A stretch of DNA of 28,844 nt from JAHEJB01 sp041748175 (GTDB lineage: Bacteria; Bacteroidota; Rhodothermia; Rhodothermales; Rubricoccaceae): positions 1-28,844 of the forward strand of contig JBGTDU010000006.1 of the NCBI GenBank assembly GCA_041748175.1. The letters run 5' to 3'. Shown here one piece after another: positions 12,421 to 21,234 of the stretch. The position numbers were made by a program, and so were the translations under genes. Within the stretch, counting starts at the first letter, position 1; each line of letters starts with the position of its first letter. The notes under the pieces were generated by a model, which saw only the letters and a program-made list of their open reading frames with translations, was not told where the DNA came from and did no database searches.

Positions 12421-15010
12421 ACGCGTCGTCCACGCCGTCCTCAACAATCATCCGGGTCACGTCGGCGATTGCATCGTCGCCTTTCAGGTTGATGACGCGG
12501 ACGCCCTGCGTGTTGCGGCCGTACGTCGAAATGCTGCCAACGGACATCCGAATCATCAACCCAGCCTCCGTCGCGATCATCAGTTCATCGTCCTCCACCA
12601 CACTCTTCAGCGCGACGAGGTCGCCCGTTTTGGCCGTCGTTTTCTGAGTCAGGATGCCCTGCCCACCACGCGATTGGACGCGGTATTCGTTGAGGTCCGT
12701 CCGTTTGCCATAGCCATTCGACGAAATCGTGAGCACGTGCACGCCCTCCCGTCTGACGGCAACCATCCCAATTACGCTTTCGTCCTTCTTCAGCCTCATG
12801 CCACGAACGCCGCGCGTCTTGCGGCCCATGGGGCGGACATCGGAGCCATTGAAACGTATCGCACGGCCTCCAGAGGAACCGAGCATGATGTCCGTGTCGC
12901 CGTCTGTCAGCCACGCCGCGATGAGCTGATCGCCGTCCACGATATCGATGGCGATGATGCCGTCGGCGCGCCTGCGCGAGAAAGCCTCGAGCGCGGTCTT
13001 CTTCACCTGCCCCTTCTTCGTCGCCATGAAAACGAAGTGGTTGTTGAGGAAGGCCTGGTCTCCGAACTCCTCCTTCTTCACCGCCAATACCGCCCGAATC
13101 CTGTCCTCCGGCCCAATGTGGATGAGGTTGCGGATCGACCGGCCCTTGCCTGTTCGGCTGCCCTCAGGCACCTGATAAACACGAAGCCAATAGCATTGGC
13201 CGTGATCGGTAAAGAACAGGAGGTGGTCGTGCGCGGAGGCAGTAAAGAGGTGCTCGACAAAATCCTCCTCGCGCGTCCCCGTTCCGCGATGTCCACGACC
13301 GCCGCGGCCCTGCGTGCGGTACTCATCCGTCGATGTGCGCTTGATGAGCCCCTGATGGGTGATGGTCACGACGACATGCTCGTCCTCAATCAAGTCCTCC
13401 AGATCAATTTCGCCGCCGCCTATGAAGTCGATTTCCGACCGGCGCTCGTCGGCGAACTTCGCACTGATCTCCAGCAGCTCATCCTTGATGATCTGCATAA
13501 GCAGCGTTTCGGAACCAAGGATTGATTTGAGTCGCTCGATCTCCATCAGCACCTCCGCGTACTCCGCCTGAATCTTGCCTTGCTCCATGCCCGTGAGGCG
13601 CGAGAGCCGCAGGGCGAGAATAGCGTCGGCCTGGGCCTCCGAGAGCCACGGTTGGGGAACGAAGTCCGGGCGGTCAACCGCCGTGGCGGGCGCTTCACGC
13701 GGCCCCGTCTGCTCAATCGGTGATTTCTCCGGGAGCCCGAGGCGTTCGCGCTGCGCCGGCGTCAATTTCTGCGGATAGACACCAGCCATCAGGTTCTGCT
13801 TGGCGGACTCCGTGTCTGGAGATTGCCGAATGATGGCAATTACTTCGTCGAGATGGTCGAGGGCGAGCGTCAGGCCCTCCAGAATGTGCGCCCGCTCTTC
13901 TGCCTTGCGCAGTTCAAACTGCGTCCGCCTAGTGACGACCTCGTGCCTGTGGTCCACGTAGTGGCGCACCATCTCTTGCAGCGTCAGCGTCTTTGGCCGC
14001 CCGTTGACCAATGCGACCACGTTCACGCCAAACGATTGCTGCAACTGCGTGAACTTGTACAGCTGATTTTGGGTAACCGCGGTAACCGCGTCGCGCTTGA
14101 GCTCAATGACGATGCGCATGCCCTCGCGGTCGCTTTCGTCGCGGAGATCAGAAACGCCCTCCACCTTCTTGTCGCGGACCGCGAAGGCGATTTTCTCAAC
14201 CAGCGAACTCTTGTTGACCTGGTAAGGAATCTCCGTAACGATCAGAGCCTGCCGATCGCCGCGCAGAACTTCTTCGTGCATCTTCGCGCGGATGACGACG
14301 CGCCCGCGCCCGGTTCTGAAGGCGTCGCGAACGCCCGCGTAGCCGTATATCGTGCCGCCCGTCGGAAAGTCGGGCGCTTTGATGTACTCCATCAGCCCAT
14401 CGGTGTCGATGGTCGGGTCGTCGATATAGGCGACGATGCCATCGACCAGCTCGCCGAGGTTGTGTGGAGGGATATTGGTGGCCATCCCAACGGCAATGCC
14501 CGAGGCACCGTTGAGGAGAAGGTTCGGAAGTGCGGACGGAAGCACCGTAGGTTCGTTGAGCGACCCATCGAAGTTGGGCTCCCAGTCGACCGTCTCTTTG
14601 TCGATGTCGCGCAGCATCTCTTCGGCAATGCGGGTCAGCCGGGCTTCCGTATACCGCATCGCCGCCGCCGCGTCACCATCAACCGAGCCGAAGTTTCCCT
14701 GGCCGTCTACATGTGGCGCGCGCATGGCGAAAGGCTGGGCCATCCGCACGAGTGTGTCGTAGATGGCGCTGTCGCCGTGCGGGTGGTACTTGCCCATCAC
14801 GTCGCCGACGATGCGCGCACTCTTGCGGTGCTGCCTTCCCGCGCCGACGCCGAGCTCGTTCATCCCAAACAGCACACGCCGCTGAACGGGCTTCAGCCCA
14901 TCACGCACATCCGGCAACGCGCGGCTCACAATGACCGACATCGAGTAGTCGATGTAACTCGACTTCATCTCTTCCTCGATGTTGATCGGAATGATCCGGG
15001 TCTCAGCCAT
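12419..15010 (-). CDS. gyrA: DNA gyrase subunit A
   Basis: The 863-residue A subunit of DNA gyrase, which cuts and rejoins DNA in ATP-driven negative supercoiling together with GyrB. The N-terminal breakage-reunion domain starts IDYSMSVIVSRALPDVRDGLKPVQRR. Catalytic tyrosine is Y120 in AAMRYTEARL. The quinolone-resistance region reads HPHGDSAIYDT with S81 and D85, the residues of susceptible enzymes. The C-terminal six-bladed beta-pinwheel begins about residue 520 and contains a GyrA-box of the form QGRGGRG. A Pro-rich stretch before LSEAQADAILALRLSRLTGME (about 425-450) is longer than in E. coli. Start ATG at 15010 fits the family. No gyrB is adjacent. The stop codon lies at a REP-like palindrome. 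Confidence 0.98.
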   Translation of the reverse strand: MAETRIIPINIEEEMKSSYIDYSMSVIVSRALPDVRDGLKPVQRRVLFGMNELGVGAGRQHRKSARIVGDVMGKYHPHGDSAIYDTLVRMAQPFAMRAPHVDGQGNFGSVDGDAAAAMRYTEARLTRIAEEMLRDIDKETVDWEPNFDGSLNEPTVLPSALPNLLLNGASGIAVGMATNIPPHNLGELVDGIVAYIDDPTIDTDGLMEYIKAPDFPTGGTIYGYAGVRDAFRTGRGRVVIRAKMHEEVLRGDRQALIVTEIPYQVNKSSLVEKIAFAVRDKKVEGVSDLRDESDREGMRIVIELKRDAVTAVTQNQLYKFTQLQQSFGVNVVALVNGRPKTLTLQEMVRHYVDHRHEVVTRRTQFELRKAEERAHILEGLTLALDHLDEVIAIIRQSPDTESAKQNLMAGVYPQKLTPAQRERLGLPEKSPIEQTGPREAPATAVDRPDFVPQPWLSEAQADAILALRLSRLTGMEQGKIQAEYAEVLMEIERLKSILGSETLLMQIIKDELLEISAKFADERRSEIDFIGGGEIDLEDLIEDEHVVVTITHQGLIKRTSTDEYRTQGRGGRGHRGTGTREEDFVEHLFTASAHDHLLFFTDHGQCYWLRVYQVPEGSRTGKGRSIRNLIHIGPEDRIRAVLAVKKEEFGDQAFLNNHFVFMATKKGQVKKTALEAFSRRRADGIIAIDIVDGDQLIAAWLTDGDTDIMLGSSGGRAIRFNGSDVRPMGRKTRGVRGMRLKKDESVIGMVAVRREGVHVLTISSNGYGKRTDLNEYRVQSRGGQGILTQKTTAKTGDLVALKSVVEDDELMIATEAGLMIRMSVGSISTYGRNTQGVRVINLKGDDAIADVTRMIVEDGVDDA

Positions 15011-15200
15011 GAACCGTCAGTCTAGGATGCCAGTTGTTCCACGCGAATTGACCAAAATACCGCTCCCCGCCCCCAATAGCCCGTATTTCGTGTGTGGAAA
15101 TGGTGTATGCCATAGCCGCGACACGGCTTCCCGGACGGGTGCCCACCCGGCGCTGACTGTCCCCGAGCCTACCCCTTCTTCCCGGTCAGACCTGCGTCAT

Positions 15201-15722
15201 CTATCCGGCATACAGGATATCTACCAGGCGCCAGTGACCCTCGGCGTTCCGAGCGAAGTAGAACACGGCGGCGGATTCGCAATCGAATTCCTCGGCACCG
15301 CAATCGCCTGTGACATTCGCTGAGAAAGAGTACCTACCTTCACCTTGGTCCACTAGCGCCGCTGGCGAGGCCGCGAGGAGCCTGTCCCTGAACCCGCCTT
15401 CTCCGAACGTGGCGGTGTAGGATTCGTCGAGGAACTGTTCGCGCGTCATCCCGGCCAACGGAAATGCTGCCATGTTGGCGACGGCCTCGGCGTCGTTGGC
15501 CCGCACGGTGGATTTGAACCGCGCGAAGAACGCGGCCACATCCTCAATCTCAACGTCTTGGGTCTCTCCCTCCGAGGTTGGCGACGCGGAGGAATCCACA
15601 ACGTGTGTGGCGTCTTCAGCCGGAACACCCTCTCCTGATCCACAGCCAATGGCCATTAGCGAGGCAAGCAGCACGAAAAAATGGCGGAGCATAGGAGTCG
15701 GCTTCTTTGCGGGAGTTGACAT
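15201..15722 (-). CDS. Putative lipoprotein of unknown function
   Basis: A 173-residue exported protein with a lipoprotein signal (MLRHFFVLLASLMAIGC, acylated Cys at about 27), then an acidic Ser/Thr-rich linker (about 28-60) and a compact domain (about 61-173) starting DVAAFFARFKSTVRANDAEAVANMAAFPLAG. That start is reminiscent of NTF2-like or calcium/stress lipoprotein folds, but this is only a resemblance. Two cysteines in TGDCGAEEFDCESA could form a disulfide. The ATG at 15722 overlaps the upstream gene's stop as TGATG, which suggests translational coupling; an internal ATG at 15692 gives a tidier signal peptide and is the alternative. 15011-15200, between this gene and gyrA, holds no recognisable gene. 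Confidence 0.75.
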   Translation of the reverse strand: MSTPAKKPTPMLRHFFVLLASLMAIGCGSGEGVPAEDATHVVDSSASPTSEGETQDVEIEDVAAFFARFKSTVRANDAEAVANMAAFPLAGMTREQFLDESYTATFGEGGFRDRLLAASPAALVDQGEGRYSFSANVTGDCGAEEFDCESAAVFYFARNAEGHWRLVDILYAG

Positions 15723-16045
15723 CAAGCGTCTTTCGGCTCATCGTCGGCCTTCTTTTCCCGCCAAAGAATGGCAACAACGATCCCCATGTAACCAGCAAGG
15801 AGAATCATCGGCGACACGATAAGTGATATCGGGCTATACAACGAGATGTGGTCGCCCCGTTCCGTGAGACCACGCCCATTGTCGAGAGCCATGACTACAT
15901 AGCCCAGGAAAATCAACCCTACGCTGACAAGCAGCATGATGTAGTTCTTTCGCCCGAAGACCATCTGCGCCGCGGCTTGGCGGCGGCCAGTCGGGATTCT
16001 GGCGCTCTTTGCGTTCGATTTTTTCGATGACGTTCGCTGCGCCAT
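15722..16045 (-). CDS. DUF3098 family membrane protein
   Basis: A 107-residue protein with a basic, Ser-rich N-terminus (1-30), then FGRKNYIMLLVSVGLIFLG (first transmembrane helix, about 33-53) and SPISLIVSPMILLAGYMGIVVAIL (second, about 70-95). This pattern is that of DUF3098, a small inner-membrane protein found mainly in Bacteroidota and of unknown function. The frame is open much further upstream (to 16471), but that part would overlap the oppositely transcribed dacB gene and has no family similarity, so the ATG at 16045 is chosen. Its stop overlaps the start of the following lipoprotein gene. It is divergent from dacB with 117 bp between starts. Confidence 0.88.
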   Translation of the reverse strand: MAQRTSSKKSNAKSARIPTGRRQAAAQMVFGRKNYIMLLVSVGLIFLGYVVMALDNGRGLTERGDHISLYSPISLIVSPMILLAGYMGIVVAILWREKKADDEPKDA

Positions 16046-16162
16046 GAAATCTGCTTTGAAGGGCGCACAATATAAGCTGAGCTTTTTCGTCGGAACCCAT
16101 GGGAGAGGCCACGCCCACCCGCGTAGTTTCCTACTATCGCCTCCCCCCGGCCATCCAAACCA

Positions 16163-17641
16163 ATGCGTAGCCGCCGCGCCCTCCTGGCACTTATCGCCCC
16201 CCTCTGCCTCCTCGTAGCCTCGATCGTCGGCCTCGGCGTTCAGTCTTCCGCCGCCGACGTGGGCTCGGATCTGGAGGCAAGTACGCAACAGGCCATCGAA
16301 GAGATTTTGGCAGAAGATGATCTTCCGTCGGCCATTTGGGGGATTTATGTACGCGACCTGGAAACGGGGCGGGTTGTCTTCAGTCGCAACGCCGACAAGA
16401 ACCTGTTGCCGGCGTCCAACCTGAAGCTGTTCACCACGGCCACGGCGCTCGATGCTCTCGGCCCAACCCATCGGTATATCACGCGCCTCTACTTCGACGG
16501 CTCAACGCGCGGAAGCAGCCTAAGCGGCGACCTCGTCATCAAGGGTTCGGGAGATCCCACGTTCGGTAGCCGTCACGAAGATGGAGATCCCTTGGAAACG
16601 TGGGCGCGCGAGCTGCGCGAAACCGGCGTGCAGCGCATCGAAGGCCGCATTATTGGGGATGACGACATTTTTGAAGACATCCCCTACGCCGAAGGATGGG
16701 ACATCCGACACATCGCGACGGAAGACTACGCGTCCGGGGCCGGCGGCCTGTCGTATCACGACAACCTCGTCGAGCTCTCAGTTTCGGGGGGAGGTGGCGG
16801 GGCGCGCGTCTCGTCCGAACCAAGCGGCTACGTGGACATCCGCAACCAGATTGGCTCCGGTCGTCGGGGCGGCGGTCCGTTTCGCGTGGATCGGCAGGTA
16901 GGAACGAACACGATCGAACTGACGGGCCGTGTCTCCTCGAGTTATCGGGGAACGCTACGCATTCCGATCGAGAACCCGACACGGTTCACGCTTCACGCAT
17001 TTCGCGACGCATTGGAGGCCGAAGGCATCACGGTCGACGCCGCTCTGTTCGATATCGATGACCTCATTACCGCGCCTGATTACGACAATGGCGAGCCGCT
17101 GCTCATCCACATCTCGCCGCCCATGGCGGAAATTATTCGTCGGATCAATCGCCACAGCGACAACTTCTATGCGGAGCAGGTCTTCCGCTCGTTTTCAACC
17201 GCCGGAACGACCGGAGGTGGGGCAGATCGGGTGATTGCCTTCCTCAATCGGGCAGGCGTCGAGACTGAGGGGCTCTCGATCCGTGACGGCTCGGGCCTCT
17301 CTCGGAAAGATATGGTGACGCCCGAATCCATCGTGGGCCTCCTCGAATACATGAACCGGCACGCCGCGGGCCAGGCATTCTACAACTCCCTGCCCGAAGG
17401 CGGAGGCTCGGGCTCCACACTCCGAAGTCGCCTTCAAGGTGTGCCGATGCGCGGCAAAACCGGATCACTGGAGTACGTGAGAGCGCTTTCCGGCTATGTG
17501 ACCGGGCCCGGTGGTCGGCGCCTCGCTTTTTCAGTCATCGCCAACAACTACACGACAGGCGGCAGTGCAATCGCCGGAGCGACCGATCGAATTGTGCGCG
17601 CCCTGGCAACCGGGCAAAGGGTGCCCGCCGACGAGGATTGA
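16163..17641 (+). CDS. dacB: D-alanyl-D-alanine carboxypeptidase/endopeptidase (PBP4 type)
   Basis: A 492-residue low-molecular-mass penicillin-binding protein of the S13 peptidase family, which removes the terminal D-Ala or cleaves cross-links in peptidoglycan outside the membrane. A signal peptide occupies about 1-31 (RRALLALIAPLCLLVASIVGLG). Active-site motifs: SxxK as S85-N-L-K88 in LPASNLKLF; SxN as S332-D-N334 in HSDNFYAEQ; KTG as K432-T-G434 in RGKTGSLEYVRALSGYV. The large insertion between the first two motifs is typical of PBP4. The closely facing gene on the other strand starts at 16045, so the 117-bp gap should hold both promoters. mreD follows after 239 bp on the same strand, another wall-related gene. 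Confidence 0.96.
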   Translation: MRSRRALLALIAPLCLLVASIVGLGVQSSAADVGSDLEASTQQAIEEILAEDDLPSAIWGIYVRDLETGRVVFSRNADKNLLPASNLKLFTTATALDALGPTHRYITRLYFDGSTRGSSLSGDLVIKGSGDPTFGSRHEDGDPLETWARELRETGVQRIEGRIIGDDDIFEDIPYAEGWDIRHIATEDYASGAGGLSYHDNLVELSVSGGGGGARVSSEPSGYVDIRNQIGSGRRGGGPFRVDRQVGTNTIELTGRVSSSYRGTLRIPIENPTRFTLHAFRDALEAEGITVDAALFDIDDLITAPDYDNGEPLLIHISPPMAEIIRRINRHSDNFYAEQVFRSFSTAGTTGGGADRVIAFLNRAGVETEGLSIRDGSGLSRKDMVTPESIVGLLEYMNRHAAGQAFYNSLPEGGGSGSTLRSRLQGVPMRGKTGSLEYVRALSGYVTGPGGRRLAFSVIANNYTTGGSAIAGATDRIVRALATGQRVPADED

Positions 17642-17758
17642 CGGGATGAGAAGGGTGAGCGACGAACCTGGACGGGCTACGGTGGACAGTGAGCGATGGA
17701 CCATGAATGGCGTACCGAGGACGGTGAGCCGGATACAAGGGATAGACAAAAAGGCCCG

Positions 17759-17834
17759 ATACCCCATATCCGAAATCCGAAATCCCGAAATCCGAAATCC
17801 CCAAGTCCGAAATCCCAAATCCGAAATCCCCAAT
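17759..17834. repeat. Short tandem repeat (CCGAAATC type)
   Basis: A run of units CCGAAATC, CCCAAATC or CCGAAATCC, the reverse complement of the microsatellite at 8559-8626. It fills most of the 239-bp gap between dacB and mreD; nothing else is seen there. Confidence 0.9.
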
Positions 17835-17880
17835 CTCTCCTCCGTAGTTTCCGCGCGTTGCCTCCCACCCTTCCATACCT

Positions 17881-18357
17881 ATGCCGCACGTTTTCCGCCG
17901 GGTTCTGATTGGCCTCGGCGTGGTCTTGCTGCAGTGGCTCGTCTTCAACCACCTCCGGCTTTGGGGTACGTTTGCGGACGTGGTGTTGATCTACGTCGCG
18001 TTCGTTGCCGTGCGCTACGGCAGACTGGCGGGTACGGTGACCGGGTTCACGGCGGGCCTGCTGATGGACATCGTGACGCCGGGTACACCGTTTGGACTCT
18101 TCATGTTGTTGAAGACACTTCTCGGCTTCGGGATTGGCTTTTTCCAGACCGAGCAGCGCGAGAACATCCGCGTCAGTCCGTTGGGAACATTCGTCGGGGC
18201 GCTTCTCGTCGCTATCGTACACAATGGCCTGATGGTGATCATCCTCGCGCTGAATAACCAAACGCGGACGACCTTCCTGATTACCGGCTTGTGGTTTGGA
18301 TCGGCCCTTTACACGGCCCTGGTGGCACTTGTCGGGGCGTTGTATCGGTCAAGGTAA
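17881..18357 (+). CDS. mreD: Rod shape-determining protein MreD
   Basis: A 158-residue integral membrane protein with about five hydrophobic helices. It has the MreD pattern VLLQWLVFNHLRLWGTFADVVLIYVAF at 15-43, GRLAGTVTGFTAGLLMDI at 47-64, and FMLLKTLLGFGIGFFQ at about 74-89. MreD works with MreC, MreB, RodA and PBP2 in lateral wall synthesis. mreB and mreC are not in the window, so this copy is apart from the usual mreBCD order. It follows dacB on the same strand and converges on dapD. An A1 start ATG at 17881 fits the family and needs no extension. Confidence 0.9.
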   Translation: MPHVFRRVLIGLGVVLLQWLVFNHLRLWGTFADVVLIYVAFVAVRYGRLAGTVTGFTAGLLMDIVTPGTPFGLFMLLKTLLGFGIGFFQTEQRENIRVSPLGTFVGALLVAIVHNGLMVIILALNNQTRTTFLITGLWFGSALYTALVALVGALYRSR

Positions 18358-18407
18358 GGGGGAGTTGGCCAGGTGGTTAGTTGGGTAATTGGGGCGTTGG
18401 CGGGATC

Positions 18408-18479
18408 GCCAAATAGCGTGTTGCGCTTCTGTCTACCACTCATATCCCGCCGTCGTACCTGCCTACCTCCCTATTTGGC
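18408..18479. repeat. Inverted repeat between convergent mreD and dapD
   Basis: A 9-bp perfect inverted repeat GCCAAATAG/CTATTTGGC (18408-18416 and 18471-18479) is separated by 54 bp. It sits between the ends of two converging genes, where a bidirectional terminator would be expected, but there are no U-tracts. Neighbouring bases repeat gttggc/gttagttgg motifs. Confidence 0.35.
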
Positions 18480-18492
18480 TAGTTGGCTCCAA

Positions 18493-19338
18493 TCAGCGCA
18501 ACGCATCCTCCAATGTCGTCGAGGCGTCCGTTGAGGCATCGCGGTATTTGACAATGCACGGGGCCGAGAGATTCAGGCCGTGCTTCCGGCCAAAGTCGGA
18601 GTCCACTGCACGCGACCCTGGCACCACGACAGCCCGGGCTGGAATCTCCAGCGCTCTCTCCGGGGATGACCGAAGAATGGTTTCATTCACGAGGTCGTAA
18701 ACGCGCGTGGATCGCGTAAGCATGACGCCGGAGGCCAGGACGGCGCGTTTCCGGACGACGCAGCCTTCGTAGATCCCACAACCACCGCCAACGAATACGT
18801 CGTCTTCAACCACGACGGGTACGGCCCCGATGGGCTCCAGCACGCCGCCCACCTGCGCCGCAGCCGAGAGGTGTACCCGCTTCCCGATCTGCGCGCAGCT
18901 CCCGACGAGTGCGTGGCTGTCTACCATCGTACCCTCATCGACGTACGCGCCAACATTGATGTACATCGGCGGCATGCACACGACCCCGCTGGAAACGTAA
19001 GCGCCACGCCGAATCGTAGAGCCGCCGGGGACGATGCGCACGCCGTCGCTCGATTCAAACTGCCGCGCCGGGAAGGTGTCCTTGTCGAAGAACGAGAAGA
19101 CGCCGGTTGTGTATTGGTTGATTTCACCGAGCCGGAACCCAAGTAGGATGCCCTGCTTGACCCACGCGTTGGCTCGCCAGATTCCATCATCACCACGTTC
19201 CGCAGAACGGGCCTCGCCGGATTCGAGCGCCAAGAGCAGGGCATCAAAAGCCTCACGAGCGGAGGCGCGGTCGAGGTCGTCCGTCGACTGCCGGGCGTGG
19301 CGATCGATTGATTCGCGGATTTCGTTGAGGTCAGGCAT
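18493..19338 (-). CDS. dapD: 2,3,4,5-tetrahydropyridine-2,6-dicarboxylate N-succinyltransferase
   Basis: A 281-residue left-handed beta-helix acyltransferase that transfers a succinyl group from succinyl-CoA to tetrahydrodipicolinate in the succinylase branch of lysine and diaminopimelate synthesis. A helical N-terminal domain (1-95) precedes hexapeptide repeats (about 100-230; IRRGAYVSSGVVCMPPMYINVGAYVDEGTMVDSHALVGSCAQIGKRVHLSAAAQVGGVLEP). The MYINVGAYVDEGTM and GSCAQIGKRVHLSAAAQ blocks are family signatures. It is the last gene of the thrA-dapB-dapA-dapD series. The gap to dapA holds REP-like palindromes. The presence of dapD implies the succinylase rather than the dehydrogenase or aminotransferase route. 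Confidence 0.97.
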   Translation of the reverse strand: MPDLNEIRESIDRHARQSTDDLDRASAREAFDALLLALESGEARSAERGDDGIWRANAWVKQGILLGFRLGEINQYTTGVFSFFDKDTFPARQFESSDGVRIVPGGSTIRRGAYVSSGVVCMPPMYINVGAYVDEGTMVDSHALVGSCAQIGKRVHLSAAAQVGGVLEPIGAVPVVVEDDVFVGGGCGIYEGCVVRKRAVLASGVMLTRSTRVYDLVNETILRSSPERALEIPARAVVVPGSRAVDSDFGRKHGLNLSAPCIVKYRDASTDASTTLEDALR

Positions 19339-19351
19339 AGGCGGAAAATGG

Positions 19352-19450
19352 GTAGCGACGTTTCATGCAACGTCGGCGTGATCGCTTCTCGATGCAACGT
19401 CTCGCGTTTGCGACGTCGGTCCATGACGACGTAGCGTGCTACGTCGCTAC
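19352..19450. repeat. REP-like inverted repeats between dapA and dapD
   Basis: Two hairpins facing each other: CGACGTT/AACGTCG (19356-19362 and 19369-19375) and a 9-bp stem CGACGTAGC/GCTACGTCG (19427-19435 and 19438-19446). The outer ends GTAGCGACGT (19352-19361) and ACGTCGCTAC (19441-19450) are also inverted. The form GTAG-C-GACG...CGTC-G-CTAC parallels the REP units elsewhere in the window. The dapA stop codon (19439-19441) is inside it. Confidence 0.65.
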
Positions 19451-20368
19451 GGAATCCCTCGCCACGCCAATATGGTTCTGGTACGCCTTCAGCACCCGCT
19501 CCCGCGTCGCCTCTGCAACCGGAGCCATAGGCATTCGCACATGCTCTTCGATCAGCCCCATTTCGGCCATCACGGCCTTGATGGGGCCAGGGTTGGATTC
19601 ATAAAAACTGGCGCGCATGGCGTCGAGCAGCTCGAAGTGGAGGGCGCGAGCGCCGTCGAAGTCGCCCGCCAGACCGCGACGCACCATCTCGCTCGTGGCT
19701 CCGGGAATCGCATTGGCACAGACGGAAACGAGCCCATCGGCACCGAGGGCGAGCATCGGCAGAGTGAGGTCGTCGTCGCCCGAGTAGACCGCGAAACCTT
19801 CCGGTCTGTGGGCGAGGATATCGGCAATCTGGTTGAGATCGCCGGATGCTTCCTTGGTCGCAACGACGCTCGGGATCTCCTCGGCCACGCGAAGCTGCGT
19901 TTCTGCGGAAAGGTTGGACCCCGTTCGTCCGGGCACGTTGTAGAGGATGATGGGACAGTCCGTAGCATCGGCAATGGCCGAAACGTGGCCCACCACGCCC
20001 GCAGGCGTTGGCTTGTTGTAGTACGGCCCAACAACGAGCAGTCCGTCCGCTCCTGACTCCGCAGCCTGCCTCGAAAACTCAATGCTCTGTGCCGTGTTGT
20101 TCGTCCCCGAGCCAACGATGACGGGGATTCGCCCGGCGACGTGGTCGACGACAAATTCGACGATTCGCGTCCGTTCGTCCTGTGTGATTGTAGGATTCTC
20201 ACCTGTCGTTCCGAGCACAACGAGCGCATCGATTCCTCGATAACTCGAGTCACTGCCATCCATCTGAAAATCGATAACCCGCCGGAGCGCGACGTAGTCG
20301 ACTTGATTGTCCGCCGTGAAGGGTGTGATGAGGGCCGGGGCGGTGCCGCGGAAGGGAGCTGGTTTCAT
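19439..20368 (-). CDS. dapA: 4-hydroxy-tetrahydrodipicolinate synthase
   Basis: A 309-residue TIM-barrel aldolase-type enzyme condensing aspartate semialdehyde with pyruvate, the entry to lysine and diaminopimelate. Schiff-base lysine is K172 in VVATKEASGD. Y143 and R148 lie in ILYNVPGRTG. GTTGE (53-57) binds pyruvate, and GPYYNKPT at 114-121 is typical. The C-terminal part matches family length and has NPGPIKAVMAEMGL. It follows dapB after a 60-bp gap and precedes dapD on the same strand. The stop codon lies within a REP-like hairpin. The start at 20368 (ATGAAACCAGC) fits the family. Confidence 0.97.
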   Translation of the reverse strand: MKPAPFRGTAPALITPFTADNQVDYVALRRVIDFQMDGSDSSYRGIDALVVLGTTGENPTITQDERTRIVEFVVDHVAGRIPVIVGSGTNNTAQSIEFSRQAAESGADGLLVVGPYYNKPTPAGVVGHVSAIADATDCPIILYNVPGRTGSNLSAETQLRVAEEIPSVVATKEASGDLNQIADILAHRPEGFAVYSGDDDLTLPMLALGADGLVSVCANAIPGATSEMVRRGLAGDFDGARALHFELLDAMRASFYESNPGPIKAVMAEMGLIEEHVRMPMAPVAEATRERVLKAYQNHIGVARDSVAT

Positions 20369-20428
20369 AGTGGTGATTGGAATATTTCGTATTACGTAGC
20401 ACGTATTCGTATCAACCGCGGTCGGATC

Positions 20429-21184
20429 TCAAAACGCACTACGCATTACGCGATTGTCGCCAAGCATGTCATCCAAAGTAAACAACCCTTTTCGTCCCTT
20501 CACCCACTCGGCGGCTTTGACGGCCCCGAAGGCGAAGGCGCGGCGGTCCTTCGCAACGTGCGTGAACGTGAGCTGATCCACGGAGCTATCGAAACCGACC
20601 GTGTGTTCCCCGAAAACATGACCGGTGCGCACTGACGTGATGTGGAGAGATTCAGATGAGATAGGGCCATGCTGCGTTTCCGCCTCGATGCGGTCTTTCC
20701 GATCCAGGCCATTCAAAACTTCGTTGGCTAGCAGAATTGCTGTGCCGCTCGGGCTATCCACTTTTCCTGTGTGGTGGATTTCGTGGACCCACGCGTCGTA
20801 GTCGGGAAGCTGATTCAGGAGCGGAAGCGCGCCTCGCAATGCGCGAACGAGAATCGCCACGCCGAGCGAGAAGTTGGGAGCATACAGGACGCCGTTTTGT
20901 CCTTCTTCCACCCACTCGCTGACTTTGGGGAGATCGTCATACCAACCCGTCGTTCCAACGACCGCGTCAACTCCCCAAAACGAGTAGCGGTGGAGGTGAT
21001 CCAACGCGACCTCTGGAAGCGAGAAATCGATGCAGACGTCGGCGCCATTAAGAGCCTCCGGATCCGTGGCGTCCAGTAGTCGCCGATCGATATCAAACCG
21101 CGCGACAACCTCGTGGCCGTTTTCCACCGCAACGGCCTCGACGGCCTGGCCCATGCGGCCTGTTCCGACTAGAGCAAGGTTCAT
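20429..21184 (-). CDS. dapB: 4-hydroxy-tetrahydrodipicolinate reductase
   Basis: A 251-residue NAD(P)H-dependent reductase of the lysine pathway, acting on the DapA product. Nucleotide-binding GTGRMG lies at residues 7-12, DFS at about 53-55 and GTTGW at 77-81. The substrate and catalytic block EIHHTGKVDSPSGTA carries H137/H138, K141 and S146-G147-T148. C-terminal GRKGLFTLDDML is typical. It follows thrA, from which it is separated by about 1.2 kb that includes the duplicated thrA tail and a lipoprotein gene; without the insert the gap would be about 200 bp. Confidence 0.97.
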   Translation of the reverse strand: MNLALVGTGRMGQAVEAVAVENGHEVVARFDIDRRLLDATDPEALNGADVCIDFSLPEVALDHLHRYSFWGVDAVVGTTGWYDDLPKVSEWVEEGQNGVLYAPNFSLGVAILVRALRGALPLLNQLPDYDAWVHEIHHTGKVDSPSGTAILLANEVLNGLDRKDRIEAETQHGPISSESLHITSVRTGHVFGEHTVGFDSSVDQLTFTHVAKDRRAFAFGAVKAAEWVKGRKGLFTLDDMLGDNRVMRSAF

Positions 21185-21234
21185 GGGGAAGGCGGTACGG
21201 CGTAATCGTGGAGTGCGCCGCGTGTGTGCAGAAT

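Noticed and set aside
12413..15025. Long plus-strand open frames (up to 400 codons) opposite gyrA
   Set aside because: They are antisense shadows of a gene with strong codon bias; no domain or motif is seen in them and gyrA is unambiguous.
15136..15149. Inverted repeat CGGGTG/CACCCG between gyrA and the lipoprotein gene
   Set aside because: A 2-nt loop and no U-tract make it an unlikely terminator.
15722..16471. Longer DUF3098 frame of 249 codons
   Set aside because: The upstream 142 codons overlap the divergent dacB gene and its promoter region and have no family similarity; the ATG at 16045 fits the family length.
20726..20741. TAGCAGAATTGCTGTG inside dapB as another copy of the stress palindrome
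   Set aside because: Only one half-site matches and it lies in coding sequence.
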